In this document: positions 27,044 through 36,107 of the stretch, in pieces | Layout of the letters: every line of letters starts with the position of its first letter | Numbering within the stretch: position 1 is the stretch's first letter | DNA from: Trichlorobacter sp. | Lineage (GTDB): Bacteria; Desulfobacterota; Desulfuromonadia; Geobacterales; Pseudopelobacteraceae | Assembly (NCBI RefSeq): GCF_030247655.1 | Contig: NZ_JAOTRZ010000003.1 | Location: forward strand, 1 to 52,688 | DNA length: 52,688 nt | Direction: 5' to 3' | Translations under genes and position numbers: made by a program | The notes under the pieces: model-generated | What the model saw: the letters and a program-made list of their open reading frames with translations, nothing else | The model's database searches: none | Told to the model about the DNA's origin: nothing

Positions 27044-28296
27044 CCATTGCAGAGCAGGTTGCCACCATCGCCAAAAACGCCCGCCAGGCCTCAATAGCCC
27101 TGGCGCGGCTTTCCACCACCATAAAAAATGAGATGCTGCTGAAGATGGCTGAAGCCCTTGAGGTTGGCAGCGCGTCCCTGATTGCTGAAAACACCAAAGA
27201 CCTGGCAGCGGGCAAGGAGAAAGGGCTGTCCGATGCCATGCTGGACCGTCTGATGCTGGATGCCAAGCGGATCAAAGGGATGGCCGATGCCCTGCGGGAA
27301 GTGGCTGGCCTGCCAGATCCAGTGGGCGAGATCACCAAAATGTCGAAACGCCCCAATGGTATTATGGTGGGCAAGATGCGGATTCCACTGGGGGTAATCG
27401 GCATTGTCTACGAATCCCGCCCCAACGTGACTGCCGATGCTGCGGCGCTCTGCCTCAAGTCCGGCAATGCCGTGGTATTACGGGGCGGCTCCGAGGCGAT
27501 CCATTCCAACCGCGCCATTGCTGCCATTCTGCAGGGGGTGATGAAAGAACTGGGTATCCCCGAGGCTGCCCTGTCGCTGATCCCGTTCACCGAACGGGAA
27601 GGGGTGTTGGAGATGCTGAAGCAGGAGGAGCTGATTGACCTGATTATCCCCCGTGGCGGCGAGAGCCTGATCCGCTTTGTAGTAGAAAACTCCCGCATCC
27701 CGGTGATCAAGCATTACAAAGGGGTCTGCCACCTGTTTGTAGATGCCTCAGCTGATTTTGAGATGGCCACCCGGATTATCATTAACGCCAAGACCCAGCG
27801 CCCCGGTGTCTGCAATGCGCTGGAGACACTGCTGATCCATAAGGATGTGGCAGCAACGTTTATTCCTGACTTTGCCAGGACACTCGGGGATCTGCAGGTT
27901 GAACTACGTGGGGATGAACAGTTTCGGAAGTATGCGCCCCAGACCAAGCTTGCCACGGAGGAGGATTGGGCTGCCGAGTATCTGGAACTGATCCTTGCTT
28001 GTAGGGTGGTGGATGATATGGATGCGGCCATTGATCATATCAACCAGTACGGATCATTGCACAGTGAGGTGATTGTAACCAGCGATTATGCCAATGCCCA
28101 ACGCTTTATCAGGGAGGTTAACTCTTCCTGCGTACTGGTCAATGCCTCAACCCGCTTTAACGATGGCGGTCAGTTGGGACTGGGGGCGGAGATCGGCATT
28201 TCCACCACCAAGCTGCATTCCTTTGGTCCGATGGGGCTTGAAGATCTGACTACGACCAAATTTATCGTGTATGGGGATGGCCAGGTTCGTTTATAG
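27040..28296 (+). CDS. proA: Gamma-glutamyl phosphate reductase
   Basis: A 418-residue enzyme of proline synthesis that reduces gamma-glutamyl phosphate to glutamate semialdehyde. Seen: [21 protein letters not shown] (NADP site side; about 110), [12 protein letters not shown], and the catalytic Cys in [13 protein letters not shown] (about 256). Its ATG overlaps glnE (ATGA). proB is not in the window. The grouping with glnE links two uses of glutamate. Confidence 0.97.
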   Translation: MTIAEQVATIAKNARQASIALARLSTTIKNEMLLKMAEALEVGSASLIAENTKDLAAGKEKGLSDAMLDRLMLDAKRIKGMADALREVAGLPDPVGEITKMSKRPNGIMVGKMRIPLGVIGIVYESRPNVTADAAALCLKSGNAVVLRGGSEAIHSNRAIAAILQGVMKELGIPEAALSLIPFTEREGVLEMLKQEELIDLIIPRGGESLIRFVVENSRIPVIKHYKGVCHLFVDASADFEMATRIIINAKTQRPGVCNALETLLIHKDVAATFIPDFARTLGDLQVELRGDEQFRKYAPQTKLATEEDWAAEYLELILACRVVDDMDAAIDHINQYGSLHSEVIVTSDYANAQRFIREVNSSCVLVNASTRFNDGGQLGLGAEIGISTTKLHSFGPMGLEDLTTTKFIVYGDGQVRL

Positions 28297-28311
28297 AAAG
28301 GACACACTATA

Positions 28312-28494
28312 ATGAAATCAAAAACTTCGTTTACCAGTGGCATTATGCTGGTAACTCTGGGAATACTCTTTCTGCTTAGTAATCACGGGGTGATCCCGCC
28401 ACTTGGCCAGTTGCTTAACAAATGGTGGCCAATCTTTATGATAGTTCCTGGTATCCTTATATTGTTGGGACGCAGCGGTGCTTCACGGAGTTAA
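28312..28494 (+). CDS. Small two-helix membrane protein (DUF5668-like)
   Basis: A 60-residue protein with two hydrophobic helices: TSGIMLVTLGILFLLSNHG (about 8-26) and KWWPIFMIVPGILILLG (about 37-54). The G-x-L-F-L-N-G and WW-P pattern resembles the LiaF/DUF5668-type transmembrane hairpin found alone in many bacteria. It has an AAAGGA ribosome site 15 bases after proA. The 3' end overlaps the convergent dehydrogenase gene by 12 bases. Function unknown. Confidence 0.78.
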   Translation: MKSKTSFTSGIMLVTLGILFLLSNHGVIPPLGQLLNKWWPIFMIVPGILILLGRSGASRS

Positions 28495-30063
28495 CTGCCC
28501 GGCGATCTGGTCTGCCACACGCACCCCATCCAGGGCAGCAGACATAATCCCTCCTGCATAGCCTGCTCCTTCGCCACAAGGATACAGGCCGCGCAGCGTG
28601 GGGGACTGGCAGTCCTCCTCCCTCCGCAGGATTCGTAGCGGGGCAGAGGTGCGGGTTTCCACTCCGGTTAAGACTGCTTCCTGCGTTATAAACCCTTTCA
28701 TCTTCCGATCAAACGAGACAATTCCCTCCCGTAGGGTTTCGGCTACATAATCAGGCAGCACGGTTGCCAGATCTGCCTCAACCGTGCCGGGACGATAGCT
28801 TGAGTGGTAGCCACCTCTGCCCTGACCGATAAAGGCCAGCAGGTTCTGGGCCGGGGCATGGTAGTTGCCGCCACCGGCGGTAAAGGCTGTACGCTCCCAC
28901 TGTTGCTGAAAACGAACCCCGGCCAGCGGATCACTGCCACCAAAGTCTTCGGGACGCACATTGACAACCAGAGCACTGTTGGCAAAGCCGGAATCCCGCC
29001 CCAGATTACTCATTCCATTAACCACCACCATTTCTGCCTCAGAAGAGCTGGCAACCACCAGCCCGCCCGGACACATGCAGAAGGAGTAACAGCTACGCTT
29101 GGTCAGGTCGTTATTGTAGGTCAGGGCATAGTCGGCCTTGGGCAGGGCCGGGTGAGGCTTGCCATACTGAATCCGGTCGATCACCCCTTGGGGGTGTTCC
29201 ACCCGCAGGCCGATGGCAAACGGTTTTGGCTCCATCACAAGATTCTGGCGGGACAGCATGACGTAGGTGTCTCTGGCACTGTGACCCACCGCCAGCACCA
29301 GATGTTTACAGGGAAGTTCGTCCCGACCATTGCTGCGTGCAGCACAAAGCTGGCCATCACTACTGACAAGACCAGTCAGACAGGTGGAAAAACGGAGGTC
29401 TGCACCGCTTTCCAGCAGACCAGCCCGCAAGGCGGCAACCACGCTACGCAGCCGGTCCGTACCGACATGGGGCTTGGCCTGGTAGCGAATCTCCGGCGGT
29501 GCTCCAAAGCGGATCAGTTGTTCCAACACCCAGCCGGTATTGGGATCGCGCAGTCGGCAGGTCAGCTTGCCGTCAGAAAAGGTCCCGGCGCCACCTTCAC
29601 CAAACTGGACATTGCTTTCTGTATCAAGGTGACCATCCCGCCAGAAACGGGCCACATCCTTCACCCGCTCTTCAATCGGTTTACCCCGTTCAATGACCGT
29701 TGCAGCAATGCCGTAGGCTGCCAGCCGCAGGGCGCAGAACAGCCCGGCCGGCCCCATACCGACAACCACTACCGGTTCAGTACTGTTGCGTCTGGTAAAA
29801 ATCTGGGGAAGGGCAACCGGAAGTTGCTCAAGGTTGGGCGTGCCTTGGTGACGTTTCCAGAATCCAGTCTCATCGGCCAGATTGAAACTAACGGTGTAGA
29901 CCAGCAGCACCCTGGGCTTTTTACGGGCATCAACCCCTTTGCGCAGGATACGGAACTGTTGCAAGGCGTCAGGGTCAAGACCAAAGACCCGCGCTGTAAG
30001 GGTAATCAGACGGTCTTCATCCTCGCCTGGCTGGAGGGTGAGATTACGAAAAAGAAACGGCAT
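28483..30063 (-). CDS. FAD-dependent dehydrogenase (COG2509-like)
   Basis: A 526-residue flavoprotein. The N-terminal 90 residues form a small alpha/beta domain; then the FAD-binding dinucleotide fold PVVVVGMGPAGLFCALRLAAYG (about 95-116) is followed by VIERGKP; later LAVGHSARDTY and the C-terminal GLYPCGEGAGYAGGIMSAALDG close the FAD site. Substrate is not known for this group. It stands alone on its strand between a convergent gene and the receiver at 30068. Confidence 0.88.
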   Translation of the reverse strand: MPFLFRNLTLQPGEDEDRLITLTARVFGLDPDALQQFRILRKGVDARKKPRVLLVYTVSFNLADETGFWKRHQGTPNLEQLPVALPQIFTRRNSTEPVVVVGMGPAGLFCALRLAAYGIAATVIERGKPIEERVKDVARFWRDGHLDTESNVQFGEGGAGTFSDGKLTCRLRDPNTGWVLEQLIRFGAPPEIRYQAKPHVGTDRLRSVVAALRAGLLESGADLRFSTCLTGLVSSDGQLCAARSNGRDELPCKHLVLAVGHSARDTYVMLSRQNLVMEPKPFAIGLRVEHPQGVIDRIQYGKPHPALPKADYALTYNNDLTKRSCYSFCMCPGGLVVASSSEAEMVVVNGMSNLGRDSGFANSALVVNVRPEDFGGSDPLAGVRFQQQWERTAFTAGGGNYHAPAQNLLAFIGQGRGGYHSSYRPGTVEADLATVLPDYVAETLREGIVSFDRKMKGFITQEAVLTGVETRTSAPLRILRREEDCQSPTLRGLYPCGEGAGYAGGIMSAALDGVRVADQIAGQLTP

Positions 30064-30067
30064 GGTA

Positions 30068-30472
30068 TCAGTGGAGGGTGGCCTGGGTCTTGGCGCGTTC
30101 GATCAGTTGTTCAACCAGAATCACAATATTCAGTGGCGCGGTGGATTTGGGGATATGAAAACGGGCACCCATTTCAGGTGTTTCATGTTCGTGGGGCCCT
30201 TCCTGAAACATGGAGGTCAGCAGGATAATGATCGGCTGCCGTTCACCAGCCACCCGGCTGATCTCCATGCAGGTGCTGACGCCACCCATACGGGGCATGA
30301 CCAGGTCAGAGATAACCACGTCAGGAAACTTTTCAAGGTAGAGCTTTACCCCTTCAATACCATCACTGGCAATAAAGACGTTGAACCCGTTTTCCCTGAA
30401 GGCATCCGAGAGAATCCGCTGAAAAAAGGGATCATCATCGATAATTAGTATGTTGGCGCCTGATCTTGTCAT
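30068..30472 (-). CDS. Stand-alone response-regulator receiver protein
   Basis: A 134-residue CheY-like domain: IIDDDP at the N-terminus, the phospho-acceptor Asp in VISDLVMPRMGG (about residue 56), Thr/Ser in LLTSMF and Lys in HIPKST. No output domain. It follows the receiver-kinase by 18 bases and is probably one of its phosphorelay partners. Confidence 0.9.
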   Translation of the reverse strand: MTRSGANILIIDDDPFFQRILSDAFRENGFNVFIASDGIEGVKLYLEKFPDVVISDLVMPRMGGVSTCMEISRVAGERQPIIILLTSMFQEGPHEHETPEMGARFHIPKSTAPLNIVILVEQLIERAKTQATLH

Positions 30473-30490
30473 AGACTATCAATTCAATCT

Positions 30491-31675
30491 CTACTTCTGC
30501 TCTCTGGGGATGGTTACCAAAAATGTGGTGCCCTGTGACGATGTCTGCTCAACCTTGACATCTCCATGGTAGAGCCGGGCGATACGGCGTGCAACCGGCA
30601 GACCGATACCGGTACCCCGGCTTTTGGTTGAAAAAAATGGCTTAAAGATGGCATCCAGATGATCAACTGCGATCCCGCCGCCATTGTCTGAAACACGGAC
30701 CTCAATCAAGCCTTCCGGGCAGCTGATCCGAACTGAAAGCTGCCCTCCCTGCGGTAACTCTTCCACCGCATTAATCAACAGGTTGGTAAAAATCTGTTCC
30801 AGCTCGGTCCGGTCAGCCTTGATTGGCGGGGCCGGTTCCGGGCAGGTGAACTGAACCTGGATCTGGCGGGCTTCTATCTGGGGCGAGAATATCGCCAGGG
30901 CATCCTGTACCACCTGATCCAACCGGATATCATCCACCACTAAACGGCTGCGATTGGCCGCATCAACAAGTTTGCGGATGATGCCGTCAATCCGGTCCAC
31001 CTCTTTCAGGATCTTGCCAAGATAATCGCCGATCTCAATCTCTTCCACCCCTTGACCAAGCAGTTGGGTGAACAGCGAGATTGAGTTGAGTGGATTGCGA
31101 ATCTCATGGGCCATACCGGCAGCCAGGTAGCCCAGAGCTGCCAATTTCTCTGTCTGTGCTATCTCGGATTGTGCCCGGTGCAGCGCCTCGGTCCGTTCCT
31201 GAACTCTGGTCTGCAGTTCACGGTTCCAGGTTTCAATCTCAAGCAGCAGATGTTCCCGCTCAGCCTGCAGCGCCTTGTTGGCCAGTTCGATCTCACGCAG
31301 CTTAAGCACTGTATCAAGACGTTCGAGCAAGGCACGGGCATCAAACGGCTTGAGCAGGTATTCTGAAGCCCCGGCCTTCATCAGCTCGACAGCCAGCTCT
31401 TCATTACCCCGGCCGGTGATCATAACAACATAGCTGGAGGGATGGTGGCTCTTGATCTCCAAGAGCGCTGAAAGACCGTCTCGATCAGGCAATTGATAAT
31501 CCATCAGCACCAGTTCCGGCTGATGTTCTGCCAATTGCGCCAAACCGTCTGCAGCGGTACCGGCAGTCAGCACCCGATACCCGCGACGTTGCAGAATGAT
31601 ACTCAGCAGATTTTGAATTGCTGTATCGTCATCGACAATCAGAACTGTTGTCGATGGTGCATCATCGGAGTTCAT
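30491..31675 (-). CDS. Receiver-histidine kinase hybrid (soluble)
   Basis: A 394-residue protein with receiver first and kinase second. Residues 8-125 form a CheY-like domain with Asp in LVLMDYQLPDRDG (about 57); a coiled-coil linker (about 130-185) leads to HisKA with HEIRNPLNSI (about 203) and a HATPase domain with NLLINAVEEL, DNGGGI and GTGIGLPVA. There is no membrane segment or PAS domain, so input comes by phosphorylation of its own receiver, i.e. from another kinase. Neighbours are two lone receivers and a universal stress protein in the same direction. Confidence 0.93.
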   Translation of the reverse strand: MNSDDAPSTTVLIVDDDTAIQNLLSIILQRRGYRVLTAGTAADGLAQLAEHQPELVLMDYQLPDRDGLSALLEIKSHHPSSYVVMITGRGNEELAVELMKAGASEYLLKPFDARALLERLDTVLKLREIELANKALQAEREHLLLEIETWNRELQTRVQERTEALHRAQSEIAQTEKLAALGYLAAGMAHEIRNPLNSISLFTQLLGQGVEEIEIGDYLGKILKEVDRIDGIIRKLVDAANRSRLVVDDIRLDQVVQDALAIFSPQIEARQIQVQFTCPEPAPPIKADRTELEQIFTNLLINAVEELPQGGQLSVRISCPEGLIEVRVSDNGGGIAVDHLDAIFKPFFSTKSRGTGIGLPVARRIARLYHGDVKVEQTSSQGTTFLVTIPREQK

Positions 31676-31705
31676 AGCGTTACCGTTCGTCTGTACAGTT
31701 CGGGG

Positions 31706-32161
31706 CTATGGGGCGGTTACAGGAAGGCGGATGGTCATCACCGGGCAGGGTGCGCTGCGTACCACCCGTTCTGCAGTACTGCCAAAGATCAGATGATCAA
31801 GACCGGTACGACCATGGGTACCGATGATTATCAACGAGCTTTCCTGTTCAGTGGCAACCCGGATGATCTCTTCATAGGGGACACCGGCAACTACTGATGT
31901 TTCAAAGGCGCTGAACTCTTTCAGGTTTTCGTTGCAGAACGTTTCCATCATCCTGACCGCACCGGCTTCAATCTCTTGTTCAAGTTGCTCAAAGGAGATA
32001 TGAGGCACATAAAAACCACGCATATCAACCGGTTCATTAATGACATGCAGCACCAGTAGTGATGAGTTAAAGGTCTGAGCCAGGGTAACGGCATATTCAC
32101 AGGCAACTTCTGAGTAGTCAGAGAAGTCGGTTGCCAACAGGATTTTTTTAAAACGCTTCAT
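31706..32161 (-). CDS. Universal stress protein (UspA family)
   Basis: A 151-residue single Usp domain. It begins KILLATDFSDYSEVA and ends with the ATP-binding pattern IIIGTHGRTGLDHLIFGSTAERV (G-2x-G-9x-G; about 115-137), so it is probably an ATP-binding member. The ATG overlaps the receiver gene stop (TGATG), so the two are coupled. A residue run SFEQLEQEIEAGAVRMME suggests a longer helix than in minimal Usp proteins. Confidence 0.93.
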   Translation of the reverse strand: MKRFKKILLATDFSDYSEVACEYAVTLAQTFNSSLLVLHVINEPVDMRGFYVPHISFEQLEQEIEAGAVRMMETFCNENLKEFSAFETSVVAGVPYEEIIRVATEQESSLIIIGTHGRTGLDHLIFGSTAERVVRSAPCPVMTIRLPVTAP

Positions 32162-32559
32162 CAGTAGTTCTCCTCTCTCGTTGCAGCAGGGGGCGGAAAC
32201 ATCTTACCCATCACCTTCCGTAATTCTTCCAGCCTGAGTGGTTTGTTCAGGTATTCAAAGGCTCCCAGGTTTAATGCCTCAAGGTAGGATTCAACCTCAC
32301 CAAAGGCGGTAATCATGATCACATTACTGGCGGGATACTCGCGCTTCAACTCGCGCAGAAAGACAAGACCATTCATCTCCGGCATGTTCAGATCGGTAAT
32401 AATCAGCTCAGCCGGGCTATTCCGCAGGCTGCTCAACGCCTCCAGACCGTTTGCTGCGGTAGTGACTTCATATCCTTCACGGCTCAACAGACGTGTCAGG
32501 GCGAGACGGGTATTTTCCTCGTCATCAACCACCAGAATTCTTTTGAGCTGTTCAGCCAC
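32161..32559 (-). CDS. Stand-alone response-regulator receiver protein
   Basis: About 132 residues from GTG 32559, preceded by AGGGGTG; the longer ORF begins at a TTG. CheY-like: VVDDEENTR, phospho-Asp in IITDLNMPEMNG (about 55), Thr in ITAFGE, Lys in LNKPLRL. No output domain. First gene of the receiver/Usp/receiver-kinase/receiver run; the four genes probably form one phosphorelay and stress-response unit. Confidence 0.9.
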   Translation of the reverse strand: MAEQLKRILVVDDEENTRLALTRLLSREGYEVTTAANGLEALSSLRNSPAELIITDLNMPEMNGLVFLRELKREYPASNVIMITAFGEVESYLEALNLGAFEYLNKPLRLEELRKVMGKMFPPPAATREENY

Positions 32560-32655
32560 GCCACACCCCTGCCCCCAAAATGCCAACTGGTGGTAAGTCT
32601 AGCACGGCGTCACGGTCTGTCAAGGCAGACAAGCCAACCTTTATCTTAGCCCCTG

Positions 32656-33495
32656 CTACTGCTTGATCCCATTTGCATCAAGGATGATATAGGCGGGCTT
32701 ACCTGCAGGGACCTGCAGCTTGATCGGCTTACCGTTCAGCTCAATATCGACACTACCGGCATCTGTCAGTTCCAGTGCAATGGTACGGCTTGCCTTCCAC
32801 TCAATCAGGTCACCACTGGTTAGGTCATATCCCTGGGAACCGGCATCATCAATCACAACAGCTAGTGAGCTGTTGCGATTAACCTTCATTCTGATCATAA
32901 AACCGTCACGAGGCTTGGAGGGTAGGATTGTCGGCTCTGGCGGCTGCTCCAACACAGCTTCTTGCCGCCCTGCAACATCTGCCGGAACCGTCTTCACACT
33001 AGAATGCGCCAGCTGAACAGCAGTTGTGGCTGTAGCCACCGGCAGATCCTGCAACGGCTGCTGAACAGCCGAGGGTTTTGGTCGTTTTAACGGGGGTGGC
33101 GCCATGATGATGGCAGATATAATCAGGCCGCCCAGCAACACCGCAGGCAGGACCAGACGCTGCCAGCTAAAACCACCCACTGCCTGGCGCATCTGTTCGG
33201 TTTTCTGTGCTTCAGCCGGAAAGGCATTTTCCTGCTGGGCTACCAGTTGGATCAGTTCCTCTGTCTGTAAGCCAAGATAGGTTGCATAGGTTTTCAGGAA
33301 GCCTTTCAGGTAGGCCGGACTTGGAAGATCCTGAAACCGGTTATCCTCCAGTGCCCGCAGATAGTTTTTACCTATCTTGGTTGCTTCAGCTGCCTCTTCA
33401 ATCGAAATATGGCTGAATTCGCGACAACGGCGAAGAATTGAACCGGCCGAGTGCGTTTCAACTTCAGAAGTGGCTGCCTGGTGATCATGTTCCAC
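32656..33495 (-). CDS. RodZ-like cytoskeletal membrane protein
   Basis: A 279-residue protein with the RodZ order: a helix-turn-helix domain of the Xre type (about residues 15-85; ILRRCREFSHISIEEAAEATKI), a basic stretch, one membrane segment (about 112-130), a Pro/Ala-rich periplasmic linker, and a DUF4115 beta domain at the C-terminus (about 195-279). RodZ ties MreB filaments to the membrane and keeps rod shape. GTG start with AGGAG upstream. It follows the TPR lipoprotein gene by ten bases. Confidence 0.87.
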   Translation of the reverse strand: MEHDHQAATSEVETHSAGSILRRCREFSHISIEEAAEATKIGKNYLRALEDNRFQDLPSPAYLKGFLKTYATYLGLQTEELIQLVAQQENAFPAEAQKTEQMRQAVGGFSWQRLVLPAVLLGGLIISAIIMAPPPLKRPKPSAVQQPLQDLPVATATTAVQLAHSSVKTVPADVAGRQEAVLEQPPEPTILPSKPRDGFMIRMKVNRNSSLAVVIDDAGSQGYDLTSGDLIEWKASRTIALELTDAGSVDIELNGKPIKLQVPAGKPAYIILDANGIKQ

Positions 33496-33505
33496 GAATA
33501 GGCTC

Positions 33506-34252
33506 CTACCTGAGCAGGTCGATATAACCCATGGCAGTGTGGCCGATTTCAGAATCAGGTGAAATCCTGACCACTTCCTTAAAGGCTGCCTTGGCAGCAG
33601 CCAACTGGCTTTGCTTCATCAGCGCCAACCCCAGATGAAAATATGCCTGGTTGTAATCAGACGCGATCTCAATCGCCCGACGGTATTCATCAATAGCCTG
33701 CTGCGTTTTGCCCTGGGCAAACAGAACACGTCCGGTGGTTACCCTGATCATCGGATTACGCGGATCTGTAGCACGGACAATCTGTAACTCCGCCAAGGCA
33801 GCGTTGTAATCCCCCTTGCCAAGGTAGGCTAAAGAAAGATTGATCAAGGCATGGTCATGGCGGGGATAAAAAAGGTCATCCTTGACAGCCTTGAACTGCT
33901 GGATAGCATTATCCCAGCGGCTGGTTTCAAGATAGAGTACACCAAGGTCATTACGTGCATCGGAGTAGTTGGGTCGCAGGGTCAAGGCTCGCAAAAAACG
34001 CTGTTCAGCAAGATCAAGCCGCCGCTTGCCGGTCAAAGCACGCCCCAGATTATATTGCAGCTCTGCATTATCGGGATCAAGCTTTTCCGCTTCCGTCAAA
34101 TCGGTCAACGCTGCGGTGTAGTTACGCTCCTCAAGGTATGAGACACCCATCTGGTAGTGATACGAGCCGGGACGCCCGCTTGACGAGGTGGCAGCACACC
34201 CGGTTAGTGTTGATGCAACCACCAGAGCTGTCAGCAAGGTTCCGTAACGCAT
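33506..34252 (-). CDS. TPR lipoprotein, PilF/PilW-like
   Basis: About 248 residues from ATG 34252, which has AAGGAG upstream. The ORF extends 24 codons further without a signal. A lipoprotein signal ends at lipobox LTGC (about residue 18). The rest is four to five tetratricopeptide repeats (NAELQYNLGRALTGKRRLDLA; YSDARNDLGVLYLETSRWDNA; and so on). This form matches PilF/PilW, the lipoprotein that helps type IV pilus secretin assembly, though other TPR lipoproteins look alike and no pilus gene is near. The rodZ-like gene follows at ten bases. Confidence 0.82.
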   Translation of the reverse strand: MRYGTLLTALVVASTLTGCAATSSSGRPGSYHYQMGVSYLEERNYTAALTDLTEAEKLDPDNAELQYNLGRALTGKRRLDLAEQRFLRALTLRPNYSDARNDLGVLYLETSRWDNAIQQFKAVKDDLFYPRHDHALINLSLAYLGKGDYNAALAELQIVRATDPRNPMIRVTTGRVLFAQGKTQQAIDEYRRAIEIASDYNQAYFHLGLALMKQSQLAAAKAAFKEVVRISPDSEIGHTAMGYIDLLR

Positions 34253-34320
34253 GGGGACTCCTTGTAATGAGTTAAAAACACGTAACATGCTGTAAAAACT
34301 ACCAGACAACCGTATGCTTG

Positions 34321-35238
34321 TCAATTAAACCCCAGATCCCGGAAACTGGTTAGCCCCTTGAAGCTGCGATATCGGGCCTCAATCTCCGGGTAGGTCAAAC
34401 GCTTCATCCGATTCAGACTGAAATCCTCCACGTTGAAGGAGGCCATCACCGAACCGAAGACCAGCGCCTGCCGGATCCCTTCTTCAGAAAGGTCACCGGT
34501 ATTAGCCAGATAGCCCATAAAACCACCGGCAAAGGTATCGCCAGCGCCAGTTGGGTCAAAGACCTCTTCCAGGGGCCAGGCCGGAGCGGCAAAGACCGTA
34601 TCAGCAGTAAACATCAGCACACCGTACTCGCCCCGCTTTACCACAAGACGCTTGCAGCCCTGGTTAATCATCTGACGGGCCGCCTTGACCAGGTTTGCCT
34701 CACCGGTCAACATGCGGGCCTCCCCCTCGTTGATCACCACAATATCAACCCGCCTCATGACCTCTTTCAACGCCTCCGGCTTGGAAGAAATCCAGAAATT
34801 CATACTGTCACAGGCGGTCAGGCGGGGTTTCTCCACCTGATCCAGCACCTGCAGCTGCAGTTCAGGATCGATGTTGGCCAAAAAAAGGACATCGGTAGCA
34901 CGATAAACAGCTGGCAGTTCCGGCTTGAAATCCAGCAGCACATTCAGCTGGGTGTCAAGGGTCTGGGCCTCATTCAGGTCATAGCCATACTTGCCGGACC
35001 AGTGAAAGGTCTTGCCCGGAATCCGCTGCAGCCCCTGCAGGTCAATCTCCCGTGACTTGAGAAAGCTGACATGCTCTTCAGGAAAATCCTCACCCACCAC
35101 CGCCACCAGCGAGACATCGCTGAAGAAGCTGGCCGAGGTGGAAAAATAGGTGGCAGAGCCGCCCAGCACATTTTCTCCCTTGCCAAAGGGGGTCTCTACC
35201 GTATCAAAGGCAACCGTACCGACAACAACAATACCCAT
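34321..35238 (-). CDS. PfkB-family carbohydrate or nucleoside kinase
   Basis: A 305-residue kinase of the ribokinase/PfkB family. The C-terminal signature DPTGAGDTFAGGFMGYL (about 242-258) holds the catalytic Asp; GGSATYFSTSASFF near 25-38 is the N-terminal substrate motif; VINEGEARML near 170 is also typical. It sits 11 bases after mtnP on the same strand, so its substrate may come from the nucleoside or sugar released there, for instance adenosine or a pentose; substrate cannot be read from sequence. Confidence 0.88.
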   Translation of the reverse strand: MGIVVVGTVAFDTVETPFGKGENVLGGSATYFSTSASFFSDVSLVAVVGEDFPEEHVSFLKSREIDLQGLQRIPGKTFHWSGKYGYDLNEAQTLDTQLNVLLDFKPELPAVYRATDVLFLANIDPELQLQVLDQVEKPRLTACDSMNFWISSKPEALKEVMRRVDIVVINEGEARMLTGEANLVKAARQMINQGCKRLVVKRGEYGVLMFTADTVFAAPAWPLEEVFDPTGAGDTFAGGFMGYLANTGDLSEEGIRQALVFGSVMASFNVEDFSLNRMKRLTYPEIEARYRSFKGLTSFRDLGFN

Positions 35239-35249
35239 TATATAGCTCC

Positions 35250-36107
35250 TTAGTTCAGATACTTGGAAACAATCGGACCGAGCTTGGCAACGGTGGCAGC
35301 CGGAATCATGGAACGATCAGTAATAATAGCGCTCGCCAGGACACTGCCACAGCAACAGCTCTGCTCAAGCAGCGTGCTGTCGTGCATCAGTTGCCGAATA
35401 ATCGCCTTGGACATGACCACATTTTTGTGCATGACCTCCAGGATAGCCTCCACCGTGACATCATCATGGGAATCATGCCAGCAGTCATAATCGGTGGAGA
35501 GTGCGATAACACCGTAGCAGAGCTCAGCCTCACGGGCCAGTTTGGCCTCGGTCAGGTTGGTCATACCGATGATATCACCTCCCATACTGCGGTAGAGATA
35601 GGATTCGGCACGGGTGGAGAAGGCAGGCCCCTCCATACAGATGTAGGTACCCCCTTTGTGAGTCACGGCACCGGCAGTTTGGGCGGCCCGGAACAGCTTG
35701 TCGGACAGACAGGAGCAGGTTGGATCGGCAAAACCGACGTGGGCCACAATCCCGTTTCCAAAAAAGGTTGCCTCCCTGACCCCTTTGGTACGATCAATAA
35801 ACTGGTCAGGGATTACAATATGACCCGGCGCAATCGCCTCTTTCAGGCTGCCCACAGCAGAGACCGAGATGATCCGCTGCACACCCAACTGCTTCATGCC
35901 ATAGATGTTGGCCCGGTAGTTGACCTCCGACGGCAGCAGGCGATGCCCGCGACCGTGACGGGGCAGAAAGGCCATCCTGACGCCGTTCAGCACACCGGTT
36001 ATATAGGCATCGGATGGCGAGCCAAAAGGTGTCTCAACCGTCACTTCTTCAACCTGCTCCAGCCCTTCCATCTCATACAGTCCACTGCCGCCAATCACGC
36101 CAATCAT
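35250..36107 (-). CDS. mtnP: S-methyl-5'-thioadenosine phosphorylase
   Basis: A 285-residue enzyme of the purine-nucleoside phosphorylase family that splits methylthioadenosine into adenine and methylthioribose-1-phosphate. Seen: IGVIGGSGLYEMEGLE at the N-terminus, FLPRHGRGH phosphate site (about 52), EVNYRANIYGMKQLGV, MEGPAFSTRAES (about 178) and MTNLTEAKLAREAE. The ATG overlaps the GGDEF gene stop (ATGA). With mtnA (22798) the first two steps of methylthioadenosine recycling are present. The C-terminal CCCG cysteine cluster is also seen in other members. Confidence 0.95.
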   Translation of the reverse strand: MIGVIGGSGLYEMEGLEQVEEVTVETPFGSPSDAYITGVLNGVRMAFLPRHGRGHRLLPSEVNYRANIYGMKQLGVQRIISVSAVGSLKEAIAPGHIVIPDQFIDRTKGVREATFFGNGIVAHVGFADPTCSCLSDKLFRAAQTAGAVTHKGGTYICMEGPAFSTRAESYLYRSMGGDIIGMTNLTEAKLAREAELCYGVIALSTDYDCWHDSHDDVTVEAILEVMHKNVVMSKAIIRQLMHDSTLLEQSCCCGSVLASAIITDRSMIPAATVAKLGPIVSKYLN

